Below are positions 44,501 to 52,732 of a stretch of DNA of 64,000 bases, in pieces. The notes under the pieces are model-generated. The model was not told the origin of the DNA. It was given only the letters and a program-made list of their open reading frames with translations, and ran no database searches. Position 1 is the stretch's first letter; each line of letters begins with the position of its first letter. Origin of the DNA: an uncultured Eubacterium sp. (lineage in GTDB: Bacteria > Bacillota > Clostridia > Lachnospirales > Lachnospiraceae); contig CAPAOV010000008.1 of the NCBI GenBank assembly GCA_948579355.1, positions 43,530-107,529 on the forward strand, given 5' to 3'. The position numbers and the translations under genes are program-made.

Positions 44501-46893
44501 TGTTTAATTCCTTTGCCAATACGATTACCTTTGGTGTATTCTTCAACGATACAAAGGCGGTCAGCATTAGTGCAACCGATGAAGAGAGTGGATTGGAGAC
44601 GATTGAGTATTGTGTTTCTGAGCAGGGTCTTTCAAAAGATGATTTGGAGACAGGGGTAGAATGGAAGCAATATGATAACGGCTTTTCGATTTCACCGGAA
44701 GAATATGAGCGGGCGGTTATCTATGCAAAAATAACGAATCATGCCGGTTTAGTAACATATATTTCTTCGAACGGCATGGTATTTGATAATAAGCAGCCGG
44801 ATATTAACAGAGTGGAAAACGGTAAGGAATTCAGTATTGTCGACGAACAGGAATACGTTACTGATGAACTGAATCTGAAAGTATCGGATAACAATCTGAA
44901 ACAGGCGACGCTGTTTGCGGGAACGAATACGGCAGCTTCCGGAAGTGCGCTGCAAGTTACGGACGGGGACGGAACGCCTAAGACGGCGTCGAGAAAAATA
45001 CCTTGTCCTAAGTCAGGTTCGCAGACTTATACGGTGGTAGCCAGTGATGAAGCCGGAAATAATGCAGAGAGAGAGTTTACAGTTACAAAACCGGTGTACG
45101 ATATCACGGCAAATACATTGAAGATTAAATCCGAAGCTTACGGATATGAGTCAGAACCGCAAGTTGAGGTGACATGGGAAAATACGGAGAAAGCCAATGC
45201 CGAAGCAACGATTTCGGACGTCATCCTCAGTAACAATGGAGACTTCGAAGTTAAACAGACAGGAGAAAGTTTCTGGATTGTCGCGAAAAAGGATTTGGCG
45301 CATGGCGTATATACGACGGATGTCAAACTGATTTACAACGGAGGAAAAGAAGCCGACACAACATGTAGTTTTGCTGTGAATAAGGCGACTCTGACGGCGA
45401 CATATATGGGAGGCGATTTGTATTATCACGAAAAAATCACAGCTTCTTCCGTTAAAGTGACCGGTTTTGTAAAGCATAAAGGTGTGTTGGAGACGCCGGA
45501 AACAGCGGCCGGTTATCAGGCGCCAGAGGTAGTGGAAGACGGCATTGCCACAGAGACAAGCGAGTTGACACCATCCGGAGGAAAGGCAGATAATTATAAG
45601 TTTGTTTACAAATCCGGGCTGCTTCTTGTAGAACGTCGATATGCAACAACAGGAAAAGATGGACAATACGTTATAGATGGTACGGTATCAAATTCGGGTT
45701 GGTATACGTCAGATATTATTATCCGCCCGAAAGAAGGCTATGCATTGCTGCTGGACGAGAAAGATACAAAGACACAGGAGTCCATTGTGTTGAAAGAGGA
45801 TACGGACAGTGGTGAAACGAGTTTCTATGTTACTAATACTGAAACCGGGGAGATATATTATCAGTCCACTTTCTACTATAAAAAAGATGTTAAAGCGCCA
45901 ATCATTCAGGGCATAAAGGATGAAGCAACATATGAAGCCAATACACGGGAGGTAACGGTAGAGGATGACTATCTGACAAGCGTCACGGTCAATGGAGAGG
46001 CAAGACCGGTTGAGAATGGAAAAGCGAAATTTACATTGGTGGCTGAACAGGAAACAATGGTTTATGTAATAGTGGCAACAGACTGTGCGGGAAATGTAAA
46101 TGATATGACAGTCGTTATGAATCAGCCGGCAGAACTTCCGGTTACTCCGGAGGAACCGAAAGAGGACAATACCGGAGCAACTCCGGCGCCGTCTTCGACA
46201 CCGGATGCCAACGATATTTATACGGCAAAAGAGGGAACTATTAAGAAACTGGTGAAAGTGGTGCAGGGTGCGCCAAACACTTCCCTGACGACGAGTACCA
46301 ATGAATTGAAAAAATCTGTTTTAAATGCCGGTGAGCAGCAGGCAGTAGGGGAAGGAAGCAACGCCAATATTGAACTTCGCATAAAGAACATTGACAGCAG
46401 CGTTCCGCAGAGCGATAAGGAAGTTATTATTGCTAATCTGGGAGGATATTCCGTTGGCGAATATCTGGATATCACGCTTTGGAAAAGAGTGGGAAGCAGC
46501 AAGGAGAAAAAGGTAAGTTCTACGAATAAACCGATATCGATAACGGTAGCCGTACCGGAGAATTTGCAGGATGCTTCGCGCAAATTTGCCGTAATTCGGG
46601 TGCATAACGGTTCTGCTTCGATATTGCCGGATTTAGACTCGTCAGCGAAAACGGTAACGTTTGCCACGGATAAATTCTCCACTTATGTATTGGCGTATCG
46701 TCAGGAAAGCGTAAGCAACTCGTCGGGCGGAGTGTTGAGTGCAAACGGCGGAAGAGCTTCGGGTACTGCAATGTACTATGATGCGTCTCCGGAAACAGGG
46801 GACAGCGTTCCGGTGATACCGGTCAGCATTACGTTTATTGTATCATTGGCAGGCATTTTTGCCACTCTGTTCATTCGACGGAAAAGCCGTTAA
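41575..46893 (+). CDS. giant cell-wall-anchored Ig-like surface protein
   Basis: A 1772-residue protein. Two hydrophobic segments (about 25-44 and 59-80) form an unusual export region. A Pro/Glu/Thr-rich linker runs to about 190. Large Ig-like modules follow, in which three homologous units can be seen: each has a WYTS strand (near 42800, 44245 and 45700) preceded by a short VNG-type turn and later a DNNL or DTNL segment. The C-terminus has a sortase-type signal SPETGD, a hydrophobic helix and RRKSR. The start is ATG 41575 after GGAGG. It is likely an adhesin or stalk; no catalytic domain is seen. Confidence 0.85.
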   Translation: MKQNKKGLKNRILKSLIGIGRKCKILAYPITFFVIAFLAVYHAVRKLFVESEYRKVRTGLLGVLCAAVVIGAVVVLPTLANETGEEPSTEVVAEDEWEPTETPQATVEPVVTEEPETPEPTEQVKQEEKEDEEEQEEKPTAEAKEDDSDAGQATATPEAAGAKKDDSDEDASPTEKPDVEKPVRRKQTAKAVKLEAPTYTVEQDGTGVHTYPLSDTFTISIQASAPEGAGIDYQWYMSRTAGGIGESLSGNGALTRAYTIPKSIHAGDYYYYCVIKSVDNDGVNLDSDEVRTKDIVVSVAKAEPDVSDFDISAIKDEYYYTGEAIDPPVVSKREGMGKAYIVVKDGATENRPKADRDEPYSIYLHVSEGENYTAKTLDLNKTILIRRIPAPSRPYTIKGTKGKNVNGKQWYTSAVSIVPASGYSISTAEDNFQSELTYSADGMNQGPEKSIVFLRNNSNKAITSAITVTEKRDGAINIDTTKPEASISYDEAGINDGFSKDEIVFHLTASDDMSGLAKRYYCKSQKVLTDSQLKGASWKEWKEGETVSADTDGLIVLYAKVEDAAGNISYASAGELTIDRTLPVITCNKKQLGDEITYVADRKSISVSDTNLKRVTITRNGVVSDTKSGDDIVNGSVQFTLHGANGTDSEVVYIITAEDIAGNQKETTITMKNPLFDVDALDLDFGSEEDALTYGYAAVTPLEAILKIKGTQEKVTVDSIEIEAGDAFEVVPGTITVRPKQGLHTGTHEAVLRVYYNGEEESTTTCRCYVTVKQAKMLVRYTGQEDVGYHTYPDLEGTIEFSPSDFKNGDTLATLKADPGFVMPSLYYQDEEGNREKFTSDMRAMKSMQLIPGEGQATDYVFEYAVGDLDVQRHALRQGYVIVGDRVNGYDWYTSPTVAIRSAQGYYISRTDDEASFAGSAQTITVNGPVNGVTEEFYVMNADTGEISSLMRENIKIDFTPPYFRAGEGITVSTDLFNSFANTITFGVFFNDTKAVSISATDEESGLETIEYCVSEQGLSKDDLETGVEWKQYDNGFSISPEEYERAVIYAKITNHAGLVTYISSNGMVFDNKQPDINRVENGKEFSIVDEQEYVTDELNLKVSDNNLKQATLFAGTNTAASGSALQVTDGDGTPKTASRKIPCPKSGSQTYTVVASDEAGNNAEREFTVTKPVYDITANTLKIKSEAYGYESEPQVEVTWENTEKANAEATISDVILSNNGDFEVKQTGESFWIVAKKDLAHGVYTTDVKLIYNGGKEADTTCSFAVNKATLTATYMGGDLYYHEKITASSVKVTGFVKHKGVLETPETAAGYQAPEVVEDGIATETSELTPSGGKADNYKFVYKSGLLLVERRYATTGKDGQYVIDGTVSNSGWYTSDIIIRPKEGYALLLDEKDTKTQESIVLKEDTDSGETSFYVTNTETGEIYYQSTFYYKKDVKAPIIQGIKDEATYEANTREVTVEDDYLTSVTVNGEARPVENGKAKFTLVAEQETMVYVIVATDCAGNVNDMTVVMNQPAELPVTPEEPKEDNTGATPAPSSTPDANDIYTAKEGTIKKLVKVVQGAPNTSLTTSTNELKKSVLNAGEQQAVGEGSNANIELRIKNIDSSVPQSDKEVIIANLGGYSVGEYLDITLWKRVGSSKEKKVSSTNKPISITVAVPENLQDASRKFAVIRVHNGSASILPDLDSSAKTVTFATDKFSTYVLAYRQESVSNSSGGVLSANGGRASGTAMYYDASPETGDSVPVIPVSITFIVSLAGIFATLFIRRKSR

Positions 46894-46930
46894 TAAACGT
46901 GGCATATTAAAATCAGAATGAGGTAAGACG

Positions 46931-47611
46931 ATGAAGCGTGTAAGAACAAGGTTAGAGGATAGGAAACTTCCTTCTTATACAAAGGGTGAAGAAATATTCA
47001 ATATGGTTTCACATATTGTCGGAGGTGCGCTGGCGATAGCGGCTTTGGTTCTTTGTGTAGTGTTTGCCGTGTTGTGCAGTGACGTATGGGGAGTCGTCGG
47101 TGCAGCCATTTACGGCGGAACGATGGTGTTATTATATACGATGTCAAGTATTTATCATGGTCTGAAACCTGAAATGCCGAAAAAGGTATTTCAGGTAATC
47201 GACCATTGTACGATATACTTTCTGATTGCGGGGACCTATACGCCTGTAACGCTGGCGGCTTTGCGCCCCCTGTATCCGGTACAGGCATTTGTTATATTTG
47301 GAATCGTATGGGCATGCTGTTTTGTTGCGGCGACGCTGACTGCCATTGATTTAAAGAAATACCAGATTCTTTCGATGATTTGCTATATAGCGATGGGATG
47401 GTGTATTGTTTTCTTTATCGGCCCGACCGTACGGGTATTGGGCACGGGAGGAACGGTGTTTCTTCTGACCGGCGGTATTGCTTATACGGTGGGGGCTATC
47501 CTGTACGGCATCGGCAAGAAGAAAAAATATTTGCATTCCGTGTTTCACTTATTCGTACTGGCGGGCAGTATCTTACATTTTTTTATGATTTTGTTTTATG
47601 TACTTATGTAA
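46931..47611 (+). CDS. hemolysin III / PAQR-family membrane protein
   Basis: A 226-residue protein with seven hydrophobic segments. Conserved motifs are SSIYHGL, DHCTIYFLIAGTYTPV and the C-terminal HSVFHLFVLAGSILHF, whose Ser/His/Asp set resembles the zinc site of adiponectin-receptor-like (PAQR) proteins. The hemolysin III name comes from a Bacillus homologue; activity here is unknown. AGGTAAGACG precedes the ATG. It may be co-transcribed with the surface protein 37 bases upstream. Confidence 0.9.
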   Translation: MKRVRTRLEDRKLPSYTKGEEIFNMVSHIVGGALAIAALVLCVVFAVLCSDVWGVVGAAIYGGTMVLLYTMSSIYHGLKPEMPKKVFQVIDHCTIYFLIAGTYTPVTLAALRPLYPVQAFVIFGIVWACCFVAATLTAIDLKKYQILSMICYIAMGWCIVFFIGPTVRVLGTGGTVFLLTGGIAYTVGAILYGIGKKKKYLHSVFHLFVLAGSILHFFMILFYVLM

Positions 47612-47666
47612 AAAGTTCAGGTGCAAAAGCCTGAATGGGAATGATTAGTTATGAATGGAGGAAGTT

Positions 47667-48821
47667 ATGGTTGTTGAGGCAAAAGTAAAAGGCTTTATTT
47701 GTACGACCGCTCATCCAGAGGGGTGCAAAGAGAGTGTGAGGAGACAGATTGCGTACTGCAAACAGAAAGGAACGACAGAGGGGCCGAAAAAGGTACTGGT
47801 GATTGGAGCTTCTACCGGATATGGACTGGCGAGCCGTATTGCCATTACTTATGGCTACGGTGCGGATACGATTGGCGTGTCCTTTGAAAAGGAGTCGAAC
47901 GGACGTCGTACGGCAACGGCCGGATGGTATAATACAAAGGCATTTGAAGAATTTGCGACGGCGGACGGCTACAGTGCGAAGTCTTTTAACGGCGACGGAT
48001 TTTCGCAGGAGATGAAAGCACAGGTCATTGAGGAAATAAAAAAAGAATGGGGCAAGGCCGATATGGTTGTCTACAGTCTGGCTGCTCCGAGAAGAACGCT
48101 GCCGGACGGAACATCCGTATCCAGTGTATTGAAGACGATAGGAAACGAATTTAAGAACAAGACGATAGATTTGCGCACGAATGAGATTAAAGAGGTGACA
48201 GTACCGGTTGCCAATGAAGAGGAGATTCAAAATACGGTATCCGTAATGGGCGGTGAGGACTGGCAGGCGTGGATTGATGCTCTGGCGGAGGCCGGTGTGC
48301 TGGCAGACAATGCAGTTACGCTGGCGTATTCCTATATCGGGCCGGAGCTGACACATGCAATTTATAAAGACGGTACGATTGGTCAGGCGAAGAAGCATTT
48401 ATACGACACGTCTGTGGCGTTGACAAAAAAATATGCCGATAGAGGACTGCAGGCTTATATTTCCGTAAATAAAGCGCTGGTTACGCAAAGTAGTTCGGCG
48501 ATTCCGGTTGTTCCGCTCTACATTTCACTTCTGTACAAGGTGATGAAAGAAGAGGGGCTCCATGAGGGATGTATTGAGCAGATGCAGCGTCTTTTTGTGG
48601 AAAAACTTCCGCAGAGAGAAGTAGACGGCCAGTCGATGTTCCGTCTGGATGATTGGGAAATGAAAGACTGCGTGCAGAGTAAGATAGCAGACTTATGGAC
48701 AAAAGTGACGTCGGAAAACATTAAAGAAATCAGCGACATAGAGGGTTACTGGGAAGACTTCTATCAGATGTTCGGTTTCCACTTTGACAATGTGGACTAT
48801 GCGGCTGATGTGGAAATTTAA
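47667..48821 (+). CDS. fabV: trans-2-enoyl-CoA/ACP reductase (FabV/Ter family)
   Basis: A 384-residue NADH-dependent enoyl reductase, used in fatty acid synthesis or butyrate-type metabolism. The N-terminus has FICTTAHPEGC, the NAD loop is GASTGYGLASRI and the catalytic Tyr-x8-Lys motif is YKDGTIGQAK. The start is ATG 47667, five bases after GGAGG; ATG 47655 overlaps that ribosome site. A short TTCAGG/CCTGAA hairpin lies in the leader. FabV and Ter cannot be separated by sequence alone. Confidence 0.92.
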   Translation: MVVEAKVKGFICTTAHPEGCKESVRRQIAYCKQKGTTEGPKKVLVIGASTGYGLASRIAITYGYGADTIGVSFEKESNGRRTATAGWYNTKAFEEFATADGYSAKSFNGDGFSQEMKAQVIEEIKKEWGKADMVVYSLAAPRRTLPDGTSVSSVLKTIGNEFKNKTIDLRTNEIKEVTVPVANEEEIQNTVSVMGGEDWQAWIDALAEAGVLADNAVTLAYSYIGPELTHAIYKDGTIGQAKKHLYDTSVALTKKYADRGLQAYISVNKALVTQSSSAIPVVPLYISLLYKVMKEEGLHEGCIEQMQRLFVEKLPQREVDGQSMFRLDDWEMKDCVQSKIADLWTKVTSENIKEISDIEGYWEDFYQMFGFHFDNVDYAADVEI

Positions 48822-48840
48822 TAAATAATATAGCTATTTT

Positions 48841-49716
48841 CTATTCTTGGGAATCAGTGTGAGCTAACCGCCATTGTGTAGGCGACAGTTTCATGTGTTT
48901 TTTGAACACTTTGGAAAAGGTAAGAGGGTCGTGGTAACCTACTTCGTGGGCAATGGCGGCGATTTTCACATCTGATTCCTTTAATAATTCAGAAGCGTAT
49001 TCCATTCGATAATTTACTAAGTATTCCTGTGGTGAGATTCCTAAAGATTTTTTGAAAATAGACGTCAGATAACTACGGTCAATGCCGATATAATTTGCAA
49101 TATCCTGAATCCGTATATTTTCGCTTACGTGTGTCTGGACGTAATCTAACGTGCGGTCAATATAAATATGGTGCGGATATTCGACCTGTTCTTCTTCCGA
49201 GAGCTGCTCATGGTGCTGCTCAATCAGCGCAGCAAACACCTGTAATAGGGCCGCCTGACGGCGAAGTTCATTATAATGAGTCAACACGCGGGCAAACGTC
49301 ATTTGCTGTACGCAGGAAAGCATATACGAAGTGTTATAACAGTGGCCGATGAGGTTATTTCTGTCTACGCCGGCATAGCCAAGATATGTCTCAGCCTTGA
49401 TTCCCTGAAAACCGACCCATATATAGTCCCATGGTTCTTTCTTGTCTGCCTGATAGAAAATTTCCGTATCCGGATAAATGACAAAGAAATCTCCTTTATG
49501 CAAATGATAAGTCATGCCGTTTACCTGATAAGTTCCTTTTCCCTCGCAGACGAAATGGATGATGTAAATATCCCTCGTGCCGGGGCCGTAGGAATATTCG
49601 GAAGGGCAGTTTTGCATTCCGCAAGTGCTTAAATAGATTCCTGTAGAATTGTTGTGCAAATGTTCCAGACATTGAAATCCGGCAAAATTTGTAAAGATTT
49701 CCTGATTATCTGCCAT
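48841..49716 (-). CDS. AraC-family transcriptional regulator
   Basis: A 291-residue regulator with an N-terminal cupin-type ligand domain (about 20-165, with GKGTYQVNG and HLHKGDFFVIYPD). The C-terminal double HTH of the AraC type spans about 185-290 (IRIQDIANYIGIDRSYLTSIFK, AIAHEVGYHDPLTFSKVFKK). The ligand is probably a sugar or oligosaccharide, as is common for this layout, but no transport or glycosidase gene is adjacent. The start is ATG 49716 after GAGG; GTG 49725 lies inside the ribosome site. Convergent with fabV. Confidence 0.92.
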   Translation of the reverse strand: MADNQEIFTNFAGFQCLEHLHNNSTGIYLSTCGMQNCPSEYSYGPGTRDIYIIHFVCEGKGTYQVNGMTYHLHKGDFFVIYPDTEIFYQADKKEPWDYIWVGFQGIKAETYLGYAGVDRNNLIGHCYNTSYMLSCVQQMTFARVLTHYNELRRQAALLQVFAALIEQHHEQLSEEEQVEYPHHIYIDRTLDYVQTHVSENIRIQDIANYIGIDRSYLTSIFKKSLGISPQEYLVNYRMEYASELLKESDVKIAAIAHEVGYHDPLTFSKVFKKHMKLSPTQWRLAHTDSQE

Positions 49717-49769
49717 TCCGTTCACCTCACTTGTGTATTTGTGTTCTTTTATATAACCCCTAATCTGTT

Positions 49770-51089
49770 TTACAACTGTGCCACGACAAAGATATTATAA
49801 ATTGCCTGAATGGCGTCTTCAAAATCTTCATTGCGGACGCCGATAATGATATTTAACTCACTGGAACCCTGGTCAATCATTTTGACATTGATGTGCGCAT
49901 GTGCCAGTGCGGAGAAAAGACGGCCGGCTGTACCGCGGGTGCTCTTCATGCCGCGGCCGACGACGGCGATTAGGGCAAGGTCCGATTCCATATGAATGGT
50001 ATCCGGTTTTGCCAGACGGTTAATATCGGCAATTACTTTTTGTTCTTTTTCCTGAAATTCATCCTGATGAACAAAGATGGTCATCGTATCAATACCGGAT
50101 GGCATATGCTCGAAAGAAATTCCGTTGTCTTCAAACGCGCTCAGTACCCGACGTCCAAAGCCAATTTCCGAATTCATCATGTCCTTTTCAATATTGACAG
50201 CGACAAACCCTTTTTTGCCGGCAATACCGGTAATCGTATAGGCCGGAATGCGGCAGGTACTTTCCACAATCATCGTACCCTCGTCTTCCGGACGATTGGT
50301 GTTGCGGATATTAATCGGGATTCCTGCTTTCCGTACCGGAAAGATGGCGTCTTCGTGGAGAACGGAAGCGCCCATATAAGCTAACTCGCGAAGTTCCATG
50401 TAAGTAATTGTGTGAATTACTTCCGGATTTTTAATGATTCTCGGGTCTGTGACAAGACAGCCGGAAACATCCGTCCAGTTCTCATAGAGGTCGGCATTGA
50501 CTGCTTTTGCCACGAGGGAACCGGTGATATCGGAGCCGCCGCGGGAAAAAGTAACTACTTTGCCATTTACTGTAGAACCGTAAAATCCGGGAATAACAGC
50601 GTATTCTGCCTGCTCCAGATATTGGGCTAACAGTTGGTTCGTTTTTTCGGTGTCACAGGTACCGTCGGAATGAAAGCGTATGACATTAGCGGCGTCTATA
50701 AATTCATAGCCGAGGTATTTGGCCATAATCTTTCCGTTCAGATATTCACCGCGGGAAGCGGCATACATAGAGCCTGCTTTATCTAAAAATTTCTTTTTGA
50801 TGGTGTCAAAATCATCATCAAGGGAGAATTTCAGATGCAAACCGTGAATTATTTCATTGTAACGCTCCTTAATTTGATTGAGCTGTTTGGTAAATGCCTG
50901 ACCGCGCTCAGCTAATTCGTAACAGGAATATAATAAATCAGTAACCTTTGTATCGTCTGGAAAACGTTTACCCGGAGCCGAGGGTACTACATATCGGCGG
51001 TCTTTGTCTGCGCGTATAATATTGCCGACTTTAATAAATTGTTCTGCGCTTGCCAGAGAACTGCCACCGAATTTGACTACTTTTTTCAT
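49770..51089 (-). CDS. lysC: aspartate kinase
   Basis: Phosphorylates aspartate, the first step of lysine/threonine/methionine synthesis, feeding asd at 6.2 kb. The N-terminus VVKFGGSSLA, the catalytic SRGGSDITGSL and the aspartate-binding loops are intact, and two ACT domains follow (about 300-439), so feedback control by end products is expected. Length 439. No lysine riboswitch is visible in the leader. AGGGAGAG precedes the ATG. Confidence 0.94.
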   Translation of the reverse strand: MKKVVKFGGSSLASAEQFIKVGNIIRADKDRRYVVPSAPGKRFPDDTKVTDLLYSCYELAERGQAFTKQLNQIKERYNEIIHGLHLKFSLDDDFDTIKKKFLDKAGSMYAASRGEYLNGKIMAKYLGYEFIDAANVIRFHSDGTCDTEKTNQLLAQYLEQAEYAVIPGFYGSTVNGKVVTFSRGGSDITGSLVAKAVNADLYENWTDVSGCLVTDPRIIKNPEVIHTITYMELRELAYMGASVLHEDAIFPVRKAGIPINIRNTNRPEDEGTMIVESTCRIPAYTITGIAGKKGFVAVNIEKDMMNSEIGFGRRVLSAFEDNGISFEHMPSGIDTMTIFVHQDEFQEKEQKVIADINRLAKPDTIHMESDLALIAVVGRGMKSTRGTAGRLFSALAHAHINVKMIDQGSSELNIIIGVRNEDFEDAIQAIYNIFVVAQL

Positions 51090-51115
51090 GAAATATCTCT
51101 CCCTATTTAAATAAT

Positions 51116-51144
51116 ATAGTACGTGTATTAGCTTGATTTGTCAT
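51116..51144 (-). promoter_or_regulatory. promoter of lysC
   Basis: On the minus strand: ATGACA (51144-51139), a 17-base spacer and TACTAT (51121-51116). The leader is short, about 25 bases. Confidence 0.5.
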
Positions 51145-51250
51145 CGTCAGGCTAAGGGTACACGAGTATAGTAAACCATGTTTTTCACTAATTTTCAAGT
51201 TTTTTCTGAAAAAATGTGTTATACTTTACTATATGCAAGGAGGCGGAAGT

Positions 51251-51517
51251 TTGGAAGGAATTACACTGTATTCGATTTTATATTATGAAAAAAGTATTTT
51301 TAAGGGAAGTTACCGCGGGATGAATTTCCGGATTTACAAGGAGGGGGATGCAGACAATAAAGTACTGGCTGCTGTTGCATGGAAAGGCCCCTTTATTTTA
51401 GAGAAAACAAAAGAAACGCCGCTCAGAAAAGAATTTGAGTTCAGTGACGAGGGTATTGCAGAGGCTGACGTCTGGCTCACGGAGCAGCAGCGTATTCTAT
51501 GTCCGGAAACCTCTTGA
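51251..51517 (+). CDS. small conserved-looking protein of unknown function
   Basis: An 88-residue soluble protein. The start is TTG 51251, seven bases after AAGGAGG (51237-51243); the ATG at 51233 overlaps that ribosome site. It has a compact alpha/beta pattern (FKGSYRGMNFRIYKEG, VAWKGPFILEKT, FSDEGIAEADVWL). I do not recognise a named family. The promoter of the downstream GTPase pair overlaps its stop codon, so it is probably a separate unit. Confidence 0.6.
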   Translation: MEGITLYSILYYEKSIFKGSYRGMNFRIYKEGDADNKVLAAVAWKGPFILEKTKETPLRKEFEFSDEGIAEADVWLTEQQRILCPETS

Positions 51518-51541
51518 TATTACATGGGAAATGAGTATAAT
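51514..51541 (+). promoter_or_regulatory. promoter of the G3E GTPase pair
   Basis: TTGATA (51514-51519), a 16-base spacer and TATAAT (51536-51541), overlapping the stop of the upstream small gene. No Zur or Fur-like palindrome is obvious around it. Confidence 0.6.
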
Positions 51542-51601
51542 GAATAAGAGTAAAAGGTTATAAAAAAATCAAGTGAGGACGCTTGGAAATGGAGGAAAGC
51601 G

Positions 51602-52705
51602 ATGACAAAGATTGACATTTTCTCCGGCTTTTTGGGAGCCGGTAAAACGACATTGATTAAGAAACTCATACAGGAGGCTTTTCAGGGAGAAAAGCTTGTT
51701 CTCATTGAGAATGAATTTGGGGAGATTGGTATTGACGGGGGATTTTTAAAAGATGCGGGTATCAATGTAACCGAGATGAATTCCGGATGCATATGCTGTT
51801 CGCTTGTCGGTGATTTCGGTACTGCCCTGCAGGAAGTTCTCGACACATACTCGCCGGACCGTATTATTATCGAGCCGTCCGGTGTGGGAAAACTATCTGA
51901 TGTCAGCAAAGCGGTATCCGGCGTCATGGAAAAGAATGAAGATGTAAAGATGAACGGATATGTCACGGTTGCCGACGCTTCTAAATGTAAGATGTATATG
52001 AAAAACTTCGGAGAATTTTATAATAATCAGATAGAACATGCAAAGACGATTGTTTTGAGCAGGACGGACAAGCTCAGCGAAGAGAAATTAGCGCTTGCGC
52101 TGTCGCTGATAAGAGAGAAAAACAGTAAGGCATCCATCATTACTACCCCATGGGAACAGATTGACGGAAAGCAGATTCTCGGGGCGATAGAGGAAAGTAA
52201 TTCTTTGGAGCTGGAGCTGTTGGCGGAAGAAGAAGTTTGTCCGGAATGCGGGCATCATCATGGAGGAGAACATCATCATCACCATGAGGGAGAGTGCTGC
52301 CACCACGAGGGGGAGCACCACCATCACCACGAGGGAGAGTGCTGCCACCACGAGGGAGAGCACCATCATCACCATGAGGGAGAGTGTTGCCACCACGACG
52401 GAGAGCACCATCATCACCATCATGCGGATGATGTATTTACAAGCCTCGGGATGGAGAGCGCACACAAGTACAGCGAGGATGAGTTGGCGGACATCTTAAA
52501 GAAATTATCCTCTGAAGACTGCGGATATGGCAGTATTCTTCGCGCCAAAGGGATTGTGCCGGCCGTTGAGGGCGAGTGGTTCCATTTTGATTTAGTCCCG
52601 GGAGAATATGAAATTCGTCGGGGAAGTGCGGATTATACAGGTCGGATGTGTGTCATTGGCGCAGAGTTAAAAGAGGAAGAAATAAAAGAATTGTTTCATA
52701 TTTAA
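51602..52705 (+). CDS. G3E (CobW/COG0523) GTPase with a His/Cys-rich metal-binding insert
   Basis: A 367-residue metallochaperone-type GTPase. Walker A is GFLGAGKTT (10-17), the metal motif CxCC is SGCICCSL (63-66), and the guanine-specificity region is SRTDKL. Residues about 214-276 form an insert of tandem 15-residue units, each with five His, then EGECCHHE. The C-terminal CobW_C domain follows (GSILRAKG, FDLVPGEYEIR). Such proteins deliver Zn, Ni or Co; the insert suggests metal storage or buffering. GGAGG precedes the ATG. It is paired with a second GTPase 27 bases downstream. Confidence 0.92.
   Translation: MTKIDIFSGFLGAGKTTLIKKLIQEAFQGEKLVLIENEFGEIGIDGGFLKDAGINVTEMNSGCICCSLVGDFGTALQEVLDTYSPDRIIIEPSGVGKLSDVSKAVSGVMEKNEDVKMNGYVTVADASKCKMYMKNFGEFYNNQIEHAKTIVLSRTDKLSEEKLALALSLIREKNSKASIITTPWEQIDGKQILGAIEESNSLELELLAEEEVCPECGHHHGGEHHHHHEGECCHHEGEHHHHHEGECCHHEGEHHHHHEGECCHHDGEHHHHHHADDVFTSLGMESAHKYSEDELADILKKLSSEDCGYGSILRAKGIVPAVEGEWFHFDLVPGEYEIRRGSADYTGRMCVIGAELKEEEIKELFHI
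52265..52423 (+). repeat. 45-bp tandem repeat encoding His/Cys units
   Basis: Three full 45-base units (starting at 52265, 52310 and 52355) and a partial fourth (52400-52423), each encoding GEHHHHHEGECCHHE or a near copy. Units differ mostly at silent third positions, so the repeat is probably maintained for the protein. Confidence 0.85.
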
Positions 52706-52732
52706 AGGAACCTTTCAAAGGGAGGAAAGGAT

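Noticed and set aside
51090..51232. Lysine riboswitch upstream of lysC
   Set aside because: The leader after the predicted promoter is only about 25 bases, and no L-box core is visible.
52265..52423. Possible CRISPR array from 45-bp repeats
   Set aside because: Units are contiguous with no unique spacers and lie in frame inside a GTPase gene.
52088..52465. Minus-strand frame rich in Val/Met opposite the His-rich CobW region
   Set aside because: It is a by-product of the CAC/CAT repeats read backwards; hydrophobicity is artefactual.
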